A stretch of DNA of 64,000 nucleotides from Methylotenera_A sp046594915 (GTDB lineage: Bacteria; Pseudomonadota; Gammaproteobacteria; Burkholderiales; Methylophilaceae): the NCBI GenBank assembly GCA_046594915.1, contig JBKJRC010000003.1, positions 310,001-374,000 on the forward strand, given 5' to 3'. Shown here piece after piece: positions 8,213 to 19,200 of this stretch. Made by a program: the position numbers and the translations under genes. A model generated the notes under the pieces. It was not told the origin of the DNA. It ran no database searches and saw only the letters and a program-made list of their open reading frames with translations. Numbering within the stretch: position 1 is the first letter of the stretch; each line of letters opens with the position of its first letter.

Positions 8213-9053
8213 TTGCGGGTTGCACTAATTGATTCAGATAATTAATTTGCTTGCGTGCTTCTTGCGCCACTTCTGTTGCGGTTAATCCGACTGGGCCAAC
8301 ACCACTTGCCACCAACGCATCGGCAGCTGCGCCATGCACATAAACACCCAGTTTTGCGGCTTGCAATATACTTAAACCTTGTGCAATCAAGCTGCCAATA
8401 ATCCCGCTTAATACATCGCCTGTGCCGCCGCTGGCTAAACCTGGGTTGCCAGTAGTGTTAATAAACCAATTGCCTTCACAATCGGCACAAATAGTACCTG
8501 CGCCTTTTAATACGCAGGTTACTTGAAATTTATAAGCTAAATTTTGCGCACTTTGTTGCCGATTAGCTTGAATGTCTTCTAGCGTGGTAGCGAGCAATCT
8601 TGCTGCCTCGGCGGGGTGCGGTGTCATCACGGTTTGGGCGGAACGCTTTTTAAGCATTTCGGCTAAATGTGGATGCTGGCTGATTAAATTAAGCCCATCT
8701 GCATCAATTAGCAAATTGACATTTTGCGCCATGCAAAATGCCAACAACTCGATAGCCGCGCTAGATTGGCCTAATCCTGGCCCAATCACCACACAATTAA
8801 GCTGCGTTAAATTAGTCAGCGTTTTTGCCGAATGCAACATCAGTTCTGGATGACAAGTATCCACGCTAGGTGCATTATCGGCGATAAAAGCCGCATAAAC
8901 GCGCCCAGCACCGCAAAATAGCGCAGCGCGCGCAGCCAATAAAACCGCACCAATCATGCCAGTGTCGCCACCCACAATCGCCACACTGCCAAAATTGCCT
9001 TTATGCGCATCCAAACTGCGTGGCGGCAGCGCAGGTAAAAACATGCTTTGCAC
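8181..9053 (-). CDS. nnrD: ADP-dependent NAD(P)H-hydrate dehydratase
   Basis: This YjeF-C/CARKD ribokinase-fold enzyme of about 290 residues repairs hydrated NAD(P)H using ADP. Visible motifs: HKGNFGSVAIVGGD, CHPELMLH, VIGPGLGQ, LLIDADGLNL, MTPHPAEAARLL, KGAGTIC and the NPGLASGGTGDVLSG catalytic loop. Its 3' end overlaps ackA by 32 bp on the opposite strand. The annotated start is a GTG at 9053 with no ribosome-binding site. An in-frame ATT at 9101 has GAAAGGAA seven bases upstream, so translation may start there and add 16 residues. The usual partner epimerase domain (NnrE) is not fused and not in this window. Confidence 0.93.
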   Translation of the reverse strand: MQSMFLPALPPRSLDAHKGNFGSVAIVGGDTGMIGAVLLAARAALFCGAGRVYAAFIADNAPSVDTCHPELMLHSAKTLTNLTQLNCVVIGPGLGQSSAAIELLAFCMAQNVNLLIDADGLNLISQHPHLAEMLKKRSAQTVMTPHPAEAARLLATTLEDIQANRQQSAQNLAYKFQVTCVLKGAGTICADCEGNWFINTTGNPGLASGGTGDVLSGIIGSLIAQGLSILQAAKLGVYVHGAAADALVASGVGPVGLTATEVAQEARKQINYLNQLVQPAIKIADNRDSA

Positions 9054-9101
9054 TAATGCATTAGATTGAACGACTTTTGCTGTGTGAATTTGGCTGTTAA
9101 T

Positions 9102-9416
9102 GGCTCTATTCCTTTCAATATTTAACTTAATCTCAAGCAGATTGTTTATTCAGTCTACGCGCATTCAGTGTGTGCCAAAAGTCGGCTTAACTCTGTTCGT
9201 TAGCAAACATTCATCAAAATAAAATGATTAACTGCCACGGTAACATCAACATGCAAAAGCGCCATTTTGCTTTTATAAGCCCTGCATAATTACCCCGCGT
9301 TTTAACAATATTGTGTGCGTCAACGTACAGACGTTGCAACACCAAATTGTCAGTATTTGCAAAGAAATTTCTCATTAATCGACCATTGAAAAAGGGGTAG
9401 TTAAAAGAAAACCCCC
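9102..9416. other. Gene-free divergent region
   Basis: This stretch separates the minus-strand nnrD gene from the plus-strand metal-binding protein gene and should hold promoters for both. It is AT-rich with no convincing hairpin, operator or conserved reading frame. Confidence 0.5.
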
Positions 9417-9638
9417 ATGCAATTACAAATGTTAAACATAACAGGCATGACATGTGGCGTTTGTATTAGTAATGTGACGCGCGCACTGGTTGCGATAGAT
9501 GGCGTTGCCAATGTAAACGTGTCGCTGATAACCGGATTAGCATTGGTGCAGTATAACGAGATAGTTACCTCGGTTGATGCATTAAAGCGCGCTGTGTGCG
9601 AGGCAGGTTATGGTGTTAATGAAAGCAATGCCATTTAA
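9417..9638 (+). CDS. Heavy-metal-associated (CopZ/MerP-like) domain protein
   Basis: This 73-residue protein is a single HMA domain with the metal-binding loop GMTCGVC (Cys at about residues 13 and 16) and the usual beta-alpha-beta-beta-alpha-beta pattern. It has no signal peptide, so it is probably a cytoplasmic copper (or other soft metal) chaperone. No metal-transporting ATPase or MerR regulator is adjacent, which makes it an orphan chaperone. The catalase that follows is 235 bp downstream and probably separately expressed. Confidence 0.85.
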   Translation: MQLQMLNITGMTCGVCISNVTRALVAIDGVANVNVSLITGLALVQYNEIVTSVDALKRAVCEAGYGVNESNAI

Positions 9639-9873
9639 AAAATCACAGTAAAAGTGATCAAAAACAGTAAAAAGATAAGCAAAAATGTAGCGCAAATGTA
9701 GGAAAAATATTGAATTTAAGTATTACTTAACCTTATTTTAAAAGCAAAAAAAACCAAATATTGAAGCTAATCATTGGTTAAGCAAATCTCGATATCTGAC
9801 ACGAAATCTCGCACTAGCTGATTTTATAGCTAGTTTTATTGACACATACAATTTACACACAAAGGTTATTTTG

Positions 9874-12042
9874 ATGAAAAACCCAAATGACAATCAGCAG
9901 GATTCCAATAATTTGACCGGGTTAAATCCAAGTCCGTCAGATGCGAATCGCTCGCAACAAGCGGCTTCTGTGCAGGCTGAAGAACCAGGCGAATCGTTAA
10001 CCACCAATCAAGGTTTGTTGATTAGCGATAATCAAAATTCGCTGCGCGCTGGCGTGCGTGGGCCAACTTTGCTTGAAGATCATATCTTGCGTGAAAAAAT
10101 CATGCATTTCGATCATGAGCGTATTCCAGAGCGTGTGGTGCATGCGCGTGGCGCGGCGGCGCATGGTGAGTTTGAGTTGTATGAAAATATGAGCCACGTC
10201 ACCAAGGCGGGGTTTTTAAACGACATGAATGTAAAAACGCCGGTTTTTGTGCGTTTTTCTACTGTGGCAGGTTCGCGCGGCTCATCCGATCTTGCGCGTG
10301 ATGTGCGCGGTTTTTCGGTGCGATTTTATACGCAAGAAGGTAATTTTGATTTGGTCGGCAACAATATACCGGTTTTCTTTGTGCAAGATGCGATTAAGTT
10401 TCCTGATTTAATTCATTCGGTTAAGCCAGAACCGCATAACGAGATTCCGCAAGCAGCGTCTGCGCATGATACGTTTTGGGATTTTATCTCCATGGTGCCA
10501 GAAACCACGCATACCGTTATGTGGGTGATGTCAGACCGCGGTATACCACGTAGTTTTGCCGATATGGAAGGCTTTGGCGTACACACGTTTCGGTTTATTG
10601 ACGCGTCTGGTAAATCCAGTTTTGTGAAGTTTCACTGGAAACCATTAGCAGGCGTGCATTCTTTGGTGTGGGATGAGGCAGTGAAACTGAGCGGTAAAGA
10701 CGCGGATTTCCATCGCCGTAATTTGTGGGAAAGTATCGATATCGGCAATTACCCAGCATGGGAATTAGGTGTGCAAATTGTGCCAGAAGCAGACGAACAT
10801 CAATTTGATTTTGATTTACTGGATGCGACAAAATTAATCCCCGAATCATTGGTGCCAGTACAAATCATCGGCAAAATGACGTTAAATCGCAACCCGGATA
10901 ATTATTTTGCCGAAACCGAGCAAGTGGCTTTTCATCCTGGCCATTTAGTGCCGGGCATTGATTTTAGTAACGACCCATTATTGCAAGGCCGTTTATTTTC
11001 TTACTCCGATACGCAGTTATCGCGTTTAGGTAGTGCTAATTTTCATGAGTTGCCGATCAATAAACCGCTGGCAGCGGTGCATAATAATCAACGCGATGGC
11101 CATATGCGCCATGCGATTGTAAAAGGCAGAGTGAGTTATGAGCCAAACACGTTAGGCGGCGGTTGTCCGATGCAACGTCCATGGGAACAAGGCGGTTTTG
11201 TATCGCATCCCGAAGCCATGGAAGGCAATAAAATCCGTGCGCGTAGCCCCAGTTTTGCCGATCACTTTTCACAACCCGCGTTATTTTGGCGCAGCCAGGC
11301 CAAATGGGAGCAAGACCATATTGTGGCAGCTTTTTGTTTCGAATTGGGTAAAGTAGAAATCGTTGCAATCAGAGAGCGCATGGTAGCGACTTTAACGCAA
11401 GTCGATGCAGAGTTAGCGCAACGTGTGGCTGATGGACTTGGTATGCCCTTACCTGCGCCACCCCGTGGGCATGAAGATGTACCTTATACCGATAAGCCAG
11501 AAATGGATGCGGCATTGAGTATGTCTAAAGTGCCAGATATGGGCATTGCTGGACGTAAAATAGCCATTTTAGTCAACACGAATGTGGATACCGCAGTGGT
11601 GGATGCGATGCGTAAGGCATTAGAAGCACAAGGCGCTGTTGTTAAATTGCTGGCACCTAAATTGGGCAATATTGTTGGTAATCAAGGTCAGGAAGTGCAT
11701 ATTGATCACAGTTTGCCAACTGTCTCGTCGGTATTATTTGATGCGGTATTTATTCCAGGTGATGAAATTAGTGCCAATAGTTTGTGCAACGATGCGAATG
11801 CCGTGCTATTTGTGAAAGAAGCCTATAAACATGGTAAAGCCATTGGGGCCAGTGACGGTGGCACCATGTTAATCAATAAAGCGGCGCACGTTGCGGGTGT
11901 TGATAATGGCGAATTTAAAGGCCCTGGCGTTATTGTAAAATTGGGTGAAGCCGTTGACAAAGCGTTTGTTGACCAATTTATTGCTGCAATCGCGAAACAC
12001 CGCTTTCCTGAGCGGTCTGATTTAGATGCGATTGTTGCTTAA
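9874..12042 (+). CDS. katE: Large-subunit monofunctional catalase (HPII type)
   Basis: This haem catalase dismutates hydrogen peroxide. The 722 residues match clade 2 enzymes, with a C-terminal flavodoxin/DJ-1-like domain from about residue 560 (GRKIAILVNTNVD, then FIPGDEISANSL and AIGASDGGTM). Catalytic features: distal His90 in VVHARG, the Asn in GNNIPVFFVQDAIKFPD, and the proximal haem-ligand Tyr in RLFSYSDTQLSRLG. The acidic, Gln-rich N-terminal arm is typical of HPII. The ATG at 9874 has AAAGG eight bases upstream; a TTG at 9871 is less likely. It stands alone, with an inverted repeat downstream. Confidence 0.97.
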   Translation: MKNPNDNQQDSNNLTGLNPSPSDANRSQQAASVQAEEPGESLTTNQGLLISDNQNSLRAGVRGPTLLEDHILREKIMHFDHERIPERVVHARGAAAHGEFELYENMSHVTKAGFLNDMNVKTPVFVRFSTVAGSRGSSDLARDVRGFSVRFYTQEGNFDLVGNNIPVFFVQDAIKFPDLIHSVKPEPHNEIPQAASAHDTFWDFISMVPETTHTVMWVMSDRGIPRSFADMEGFGVHTFRFIDASGKSSFVKFHWKPLAGVHSLVWDEAVKLSGKDADFHRRNLWESIDIGNYPAWELGVQIVPEADEHQFDFDLLDATKLIPESLVPVQIIGKMTLNRNPDNYFAETEQVAFHPGHLVPGIDFSNDPLLQGRLFSYSDTQLSRLGSANFHELPINKPLAAVHNNQRDGHMRHAIVKGRVSYEPNTLGGGCPMQRPWEQGGFVSHPEAMEGNKIRARSPSFADHFSQPALFWRSQAKWEQDHIVAAFCFELGKVEIVAIRERMVATLTQVDAELAQRVADGLGMPLPAPPRGHEDVPYTDKPEMDAALSMSKVPDMGIAGRKIAILVNTNVDTAVVDAMRKALEAQGAVVKLLAPKLGNIVGNQGQEVHIDHSLPTVSSVLFDAVFIPGDEISANSLCNDANAVLFVKEAYKHGKAIGASDGGTMLINKAAHVAGVDNGEFKGPGVIVKLGEAVDKAFVDQFIAAIAKHRFPERSDLDAIVA

Positions 12043-12110
12043 CGCGTAAACGGTTGTTTAACTTTTATATAGCAACTTATATGTAGCAACTTAACGTTTT
12101 AATAATGACT

Positions 12111-12143
12111 TAACGCGTATTAAACTTGAGTTAATACGCGTTA
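12111..12143. terminator. Perfect 13-bp inverted repeat after katE
   Basis: TAACGCGTATTAA (12111-12123) and TTAATACGCGTTA (12131-12143) are separated by seven bases and followed by ATTATTAT. It is probably the katE transcription end, though the weak U-tract leaves an operator role for the downstream gene possible. Confidence 0.5.
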
Positions 12144-12187
12144 TTATTATGGCAGGTAATAACGCGCAATTTTTATAGAGTGAGTGC

Positions 12188-13036
12188 ATGAAAAAGATTT
12201 GGCAGCTTCTCAAAACAACGGTAAAAAGCTGGAACGATGATTATGCACAAAGCATGGGCGCGGCATTGGCTTTTTATACATTATTTTCAATTGCACCATT
12301 ATTGCTTATTGTGCTTTCAATCACTGGTTTTGTGTTTGGCTTAGAAGCCGCACGCGGCGAAATAGCAGGGCAATTAGAGGGTTTATTGGGCGAGCAGGGC
12401 GCAATTGCAGTGCAAGCGTTATTGCAAAATGTCAATAAACCAGAAGAAGGACTTATAGCAAGCATTGTCGGTGTTGTACTGCTGTTAATGGGCGCAACCA
12501 GCGTGTTTGGCGAGTTGCAAAACTCGCTGGACCGCATTTGGCGCGCACCGGAACGTGCAAAAACCAATGGGATATTGGCTTTATTGCACGATCGTTTGCT
12601 GTCGTTCGGCATGATATTAGGCATTGGCTTTATCTTAATGGTGTCACTGGTATTCAGTGCGGTGCTATCCGCAATTGGTCAGTGGTGGTCGCCGCAGTTT
12701 AAAGAATGGGTCACGCTGCTGAGCAGCATTAATATCATATTCGGCTTTGTCATGACTACCGCGATGTTTGCGCTGATATACAAACTGATGCCCAGCGTTA
12801 AAATTCTATGGCGCGAAGTGTGGATAGGTGCAGTCATTACTGCTGTATTATTTACGGCAGGCAAATCTTTAATTGGCCTATACATTGGCAGAAGCGCGAT
12901 TGCATCTGGTTTTGGTGTGGCGGGTTCTTTGGTCGCACTATTGGTTTGGGTTTATTATTCAGCACAAATATTTTTCCTGGGTGCTGAATTTACCTGGGCC
13001 TATTCCAAGATATACGGATCGCGTCAAAATAAATAG
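12188..13036 (+). CDS. YihY/virulence factor BrkB family inner-membrane protein
   Basis: This 282-residue polytopic membrane protein has about six hydrophobic segments. Family hallmarks are the N-terminal DDYAQSMGAALAFYTLFSIAPLLLIVLS segment (split here by a short tail), the TSVFGELQNSLDRIW loop and the final SLVALLVWVYYSAQIFFLGAEF. The family was once annotated as ribonuclease BN in error; the molecular function is unknown, and a transport or envelope role is usually proposed. It is single-gene, with a ribosome-binding-like GAGTGAG before the ATG. Confidence 0.9.
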   Translation: MKKIWQLLKTTVKSWNDDYAQSMGAALAFYTLFSIAPLLLIVLSITGFVFGLEAARGEIAGQLEGLLGEQGAIAVQALLQNVNKPEEGLIASIVGVVLLLMGATSVFGELQNSLDRIWRAPERAKTNGILALLHDRLLSFGMILGIGFILMVSLVFSAVLSAIGQWWSPQFKEWVTLLSSINIIFGFVMTTAMFALIYKLMPSVKILWREVWIGAVITAVLFTAGKSLIGLYIGRSAIASGFGVAGSLVALLVWVYYSAQIFFLGAEFTWAYSKIYGSRQNK

Positions 13037-13242
13037 TGAATAAATTAAAAAGTTAACAGAAATAAGCGGTTAACTAATCGCAATTTCTGCTGCTCAAAAG
13101 GCTGGTGCGTACGATAACGTACAGAATTTAAAGCGCAAAAAACCTACAATGTTAAAACGCATGCATTGGATACCCTGCATTGTATAAAAAGCGCTAAACT
13201 GACCACTGCCTGCAAACCCATCTTTCTGCACATCCATTATGA

Positions 13243-16200
13243 TTGAAAGCTAATATCATCATCAATCCGTTTAAATTTCTGACAAAAAAGCGCGCTGATT
13301 TATTGGCGTATCTGCATCGCCCCACCCACAATGAGCGCGAGCCAGAATTATTACGGGCTGAATTACTGAGTATTGAACAGCTTAAACGCCACGCCATCAC
13401 GCTGGCAAGATTGCACAAAATTAATCCGCGTCATAAGCCCGATCAATTGCTGGCAAGGCTTGCCGATAATGCCAGTGTTATTTTAAGTGCTTATCAAGTC
13501 ATATCAGCAACAAACGCCAATATTGTGAATGCCGGGCAGCGATTAGCCCCAGCCGAAAGTTGGTTGCTGGATAATTATTATTTGATTCAACAGCAAATTA
13601 CGCTGGCACAGCGGCATTTGCCACGCGGTTACAGTCGCCAATTGCCACAATTATTGGGCGGCATGTCAGATGGTTTGCCGCGCATTTATGATTTAGCGTT
13701 GGCATTAATCTCCCATATGGATGGCCGTGTTGATAGCGAAAACAGCACCCAATTTATTGCGGCTTATCAAACAGTAGAGCCGCTAATGCTGGGTGAATTG
13801 TGGGCGTTCCCCATTATGCTGCAATTGGCTTTATTAGAGAATCTGCGCCGCGTTTCAGTGCGAATCGCTAATCGACATGAAGAGCAAGTCGTTGCCACCA
13901 CTTGGGCTGACCGCATGCTGGCAGCGGCTGAAAATGAGCCGCGGCAATTGATTCAATTGTTGGCAAAATTTGCGGATGCTGATATTCCCTTAACCGCATC
14001 TTTTGTGGAAGAATTTTATGCGCGTCTGCAAGATCAAGGCGCTGCTATGGCGTTTGTGCAAACCTGGATGGAGCAACAATTATTATTGCAGCATGTTACC
14101 GCCACGCAATTATTAGAAGCGGCCAGCCGCACTGCGGCCGCTAATCAAATTTCAATCGCAAATAGTGTTGGCAGTTTACGTTTTATTGGTGCAATGGATT
14201 GGCGCAATTATGTCGAATCGCTGAGTGCGGTAGAGCACATGTTACTGCAAGATCCCAGTCATCAATACGCTAGTCAAGATTTCCCCACGCGCGATCGCTA
14301 TCGGCATGCAGTTGAAAATGTTGCGCGTTTAAGTGCTAAAAAAGCCAAAAAAACCGACAACAAGCAATGTGCGCAATATGAGATGAATACCGCGCGTGCT
14401 GCCATTGATTTGGCCAATGCCGCGCGCGATTTGCTGGGTGAAAATGATCGAAGTGCGCATGTTGGCTTTTACTTGATTGACGATGGGTTAACCTTACTTA
14501 AACAAAAGTTAAATTGTCCTCAGCCGCTTCGGTTTAGTTCACGATTTAGTTCAAGTTTTAGTTCAAAAGGATTAAGCGCAAAACCTGCTTCTATCGCTTA
14601 TCGCTTAACGCTTTATATCAGCGCAATTTTAATACTAAGCGCGTTTTTCACTGGCATTATTCTTGTGGTGATGAACAATCATGCCTGGAACGATTGGCGC
14701 AATATTCTGATAGCGATAATCGGTTTTATCGGCGCTTCTGCATTCGCTGTTTCACTGGTCAATTTGTTTGTGACGCGCACCACGCAACCACACGCCTTGC
14801 CCAGACTGGATTTTTCTAAAGGTATACCAGAATCGCACCGCACTATGGTGGTCGTGCCGACTTTAATCGACAGTCTGAAAGAAATAGATAATCTGGTGGA
14901 AGCGCTGGAAATTCGCTATTTAGGTAACCGTGATTCCAATTTATTTTTTGCTTTGCTCACCGATTTTCGCGATGCAACTGCACGCGTAATGCCGCAGGAT
15001 GCTGTTTTAACCGCTTATGCGCGCGCCAGTATTGAAGCCTTGAATCTTACATATCAGGCAGATGGCGCTTCTATTTTCTACCTGTTGCATCGGCAGCGTG
15101 AATGGAATGAAATTGATCAGGTGTGGATGGGCTATGAGCGCAAACGTGGCAAATTAGAGCAATTTAATACCTTGCTGCGCGATGGCGATATGGATAGCAG
15201 CGTTGTATCCACCTTCACCGATATCGTGGGTGATATGGCCATTTTAAGCAGCATTAAATACGTGATTACGCTGGATACCGACACTCAATTGCCGCGTGAT
15301 TCGGCGTGCAAGCTGGTCGGCAATATGGCGCATCCGCTCAATCGCCCAGTGTTTAATGCAAAACTTGGTCGCATTGTGCGTGGTTATGCTATTTTGCAAC
15401 CGCGCGCTTCTATTGGTTTAATCAGTGCTAACCAAACCTGGTTCACGCGCTTATATGCGGGTGAAGCCGGAATTGACCCTTACACGCGTGAAGTGTCCGA
15501 TGTGTATCAAGATTTATTCGCCGAAGGATCGTTCATCGGTAAGGGCATTTACGATGTGGATGCATTCAGGCAAGCGGTAGACGGACGCTTTCCAGAAAAC
15601 CTGATTTTAAGCCATGATCTTTTAGAAAGCGGCTACGCCAGAAGCGCCTTAATCACCGATGTGGATTTGATTGAAGAACATCCCGCCAGTTACACCATGG
15701 ATATCAGTCGCCGTCACCGCTGGATTCGCGGCGATTGGCAACTACTAGGCTGGTTATTGCCGCGCGTGCCGGCGGCAGATAACTTGAATGCCAATAGACA
15801 ACGTAATCCATTAAGCGCTTTATCGATTTGGAAAATTGTTGATAATTTAAGGCGCAGCCTTGTTCCATTAGCATTATTTGGGTTATTAGTCACGGGGTGG
15901 CTGATTGGCTATTCCTTTCTCACCATATTGGCAACGCAAACGGCTGTGTTATTAATCCTGTTTTTGCCAGCCATTTTAAGCAGTTTAATTGGGTTAATAA
16001 ATAAGCCAAAAGAGCGCGCGTGGATGCTGCATATTCGATTATCAAGCGAATCGGCAGGCCATTCATTAGTGCAATCAATCCTGTCATTGGTTTTATTGCC
16101 TTACGAAGTCGCCGTTAATCTGGATGCAATCGTGCAATCCGCTGGGCGCATGTTGTTCACCAAGCGCGGTTTGTTATCGTGGCATTTGCCAATCTACACC

Positions 16201-19200
16201 AAGCGCAATGCCTGCAATACTCGATTAGATTTTTATAGGGAAATGTGGATTGCGCCAGCGATTGCCTTGCTGTTAACTGCGTTTTTTGTTTATATCCAAA
16301 CACTGCAAAATACGCCATTAATGGTTTGGGCATTTAGTCTGCCCATCTTGTTGCTGTGGTTTGTGTCGCCTTTAATTGCGTGGCGAATCAGCCAGCAGAT
16401 TTTGACTAAAACGATTGACTTAAGCTTAGATCAGCGCGATTTTTTACATATTAGTGCAAGGCGTACTTGGCGCTATTTTGATCAATTTGTTACCGCAGAC
16501 GATAATTGGCTGCCGCCAGACAACGTGCAACTTTATCCCGCCACCGCAATTGCATCGCGCACATCACCGACTAATATTGGCATGGGTTTGTTGGGCAACT
16601 TGGCGGCGCATGATTTTGGTTATATCAACACCGATAAATTACTGCGTTTAACCGACAACACGTTGACAACCATGGAAAAAATGCCGCGCTATCACGGCCA
16701 TTTTTACAATTGGTATGACACGCGTAGCCTGGAATTATTGCATCCGCATTATGTTTCATCGGTCGATAGCGGCAATCTGGCTGGCAGCCTGCTGACTTTG
16801 CAGGCGGGCTTGATAGAGCTAAAATCTTCAGAAAAACTTAACCAGTTAATTGAAGCAAAAAATCGGCCTGTTAACGCTAAAACGACGTTACAAGGTTTAA
16901 AAGCAACCTTAACTATATTGACCGAACACGTACCATTGTTGCCCGTTAAAGCCATTGAGCAACATATTAAGTCTTTGCAAGAAACGTTACAGCAGCATTT
17001 GTTACAGCCGCCAAAAAATGCGTCCGAAACAAGCCCGCTGTATGCAAAAATATTGCAAACTGCACAGCAATTGGTGCTGGCGTTGCCTGCAGAAATTGAT
17101 GTGCAGTCTGAGTTGTATTATTGGGTGCATGCGTTTAATCAGCAGGCGAATGGCGTTTATGACGATGTGAACAATACATTAAATGCTAATGCCAGCTTTT
17201 TTGATAAGCGCCTGCAGAAAATTGACGATTTAATTGCGCGTGTTGCTCAGTTGGCCGAAATGGATTTCACCTTCTTGTACGATACCGCCGCCGATTTATT
17301 AAGTATCGGGTTTGATGTGGGTGAGCGTCGGCGCGATCCTTCTTGCTATGATTTATTGGCATCAGAGGCCAGACTTGCCAGCTTTTTATTGATCGCACAA
17401 GGCCAGTTGCCGCAAAAGCACTGGTTTTCGCTTGGTCGTTTACTAACCAGTGTGGCGGGTGATGTGAGTTTGATTTCCTGGTCTGGCTCTATGTTTGAGT
17501 ATTTAATGCCGCAGTTATTAATGCCCAGCTTTGAAAATACTTTGCTCAATCAAACCTCTAAGGCAATGGTTAAACGGCAAATTCAATATGGTCAGCTTAA
17601 AGGCGTGCCGTGGGGCATTTCAGAATCTTGTTACAACGCTACCGATATGGCGCAAGTGTATCAATACCGCGCTTTTGGCGTGCCAGGTTTAGGCTTTAAA
17701 AGCGGGTTGGCCGATGACTTGGTGATCGCGCCGTACGCCAGTGCATTGGCATTAATGGTGATGCCGCAAGAAGCATGCAGCAACTTGCAAAAACTGGCTG
17801 ATCATGGTTTTGTTGGCCAATATGGGTTTTATGAGGCGATTGATTACACGCCCAATCGCTTGCCGCGTGGCAAAACACATGCCGCGATAATGGCTTTTAT
17901 GGCGCATCATCAAGGCATGAGTTTATTGGCATTTGCGCACGTGTTACTTAACGGGCCGATGCAGCGCCGATTTATGGCGCCAGCACACATTAAAGCCACA
18001 GAGTTGTTACTGCAAGAGCGCATTCCTAAGCAAGGTGGTACTTTACAGCCGCATGCGGCAGAAGTGAATGCCAGTATAGTTAGCAATACTGAAGCCGCAG
18101 GCGCAACGATGCGGGTATTTGCCGATGTGAATACGCCGATACCCGAAGTGCATTTATTATCCAATGGCAGGTACCATGTCATGGCAACCAATGCAGGTGG
18201 TGGCTACAGTCGCTGGCACGATTTAGCCGTCACGCGTTGGCGTGAAGATGCCACGCAAGATAATTGGGGAACATTTGTTTACCTGCGCGATTGTGAAACG
18301 CAACGTTATTGGTCTAACGCGCATCAGCCCACATTGCGTAAAGCCGACTCTTATGAGGCGATATTTACCCAGGCGCGTGCAGAATATCGCCGCCGCGATC
18401 AATCGATTGAAACGCATACTGAAATTAGTGTTTCACCAGAAGATGACGTAGAAATCCGCCGCATCACGCTGACTAATTTATCCGCGCGGCCACGCAGCAT
18501 AGAAATGACCAGTTTTGCAGAAGTGGTGCTGGCAGCACAGAATGCCGATTTAGCCCACCGTAGTTTTAGTAATCTGTTTGTGCAAACAGAAATTCTACAG
18601 GATAGACAAGCAATTATTTGTACCAGAAGACCGCGTACAGATGGCGAAAGAGTGCCTTGGATGTTCCATTTGATGGCCGTTCCAAACGGTGTGCATCATG
18701 ATAACCAAACTGAAAATCTAGCGCCGCCAACTTACGAAACAGATCGTGCAAAATTTATTGGGCGTGGGCGTACGGCCATGAATCCAATCGTTTTTGATAG
18801 CGTAGAAAATGAATTAAAAACAACGGGCAATTTGCTAGAGCAGGTTTCTACGCAGATTAGCGATCAATTTTTTGGCAAGCAAGTGCATAAATCTGCCAAA
18901 AACCGCACAAAGCCATTATCTAACAGCAGCGGTTCGGTGCTAGATCCAATAGTCGCCATTCGGCGCACTGTGAATTTGCCAGCAGATCAATCGGTTGCGG
19001 TGCAAATTATTTCGGGTGTAGCCAACTCACGAGAAGCCGCACTGGCCTTGATTGATAAATATGGTGATCGCCATTTTGTCGCGCGTGCTTTTGAAATGGC
19101 CTGGTTTCAAAGCCAGGAAGTATTGCGCATGCTGAATGCAACCGAGGCAGATGCTCAAGTGTATGGTCGTTTAGCCAGTTCGGTTATTTATTGCAATTCG

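Noticed and set aside
9214..9453. 79-residue minus-strand ORF
   Set aside because: It covers the start of the metal-binding protein in the opposite direction and shows no start site or motif.
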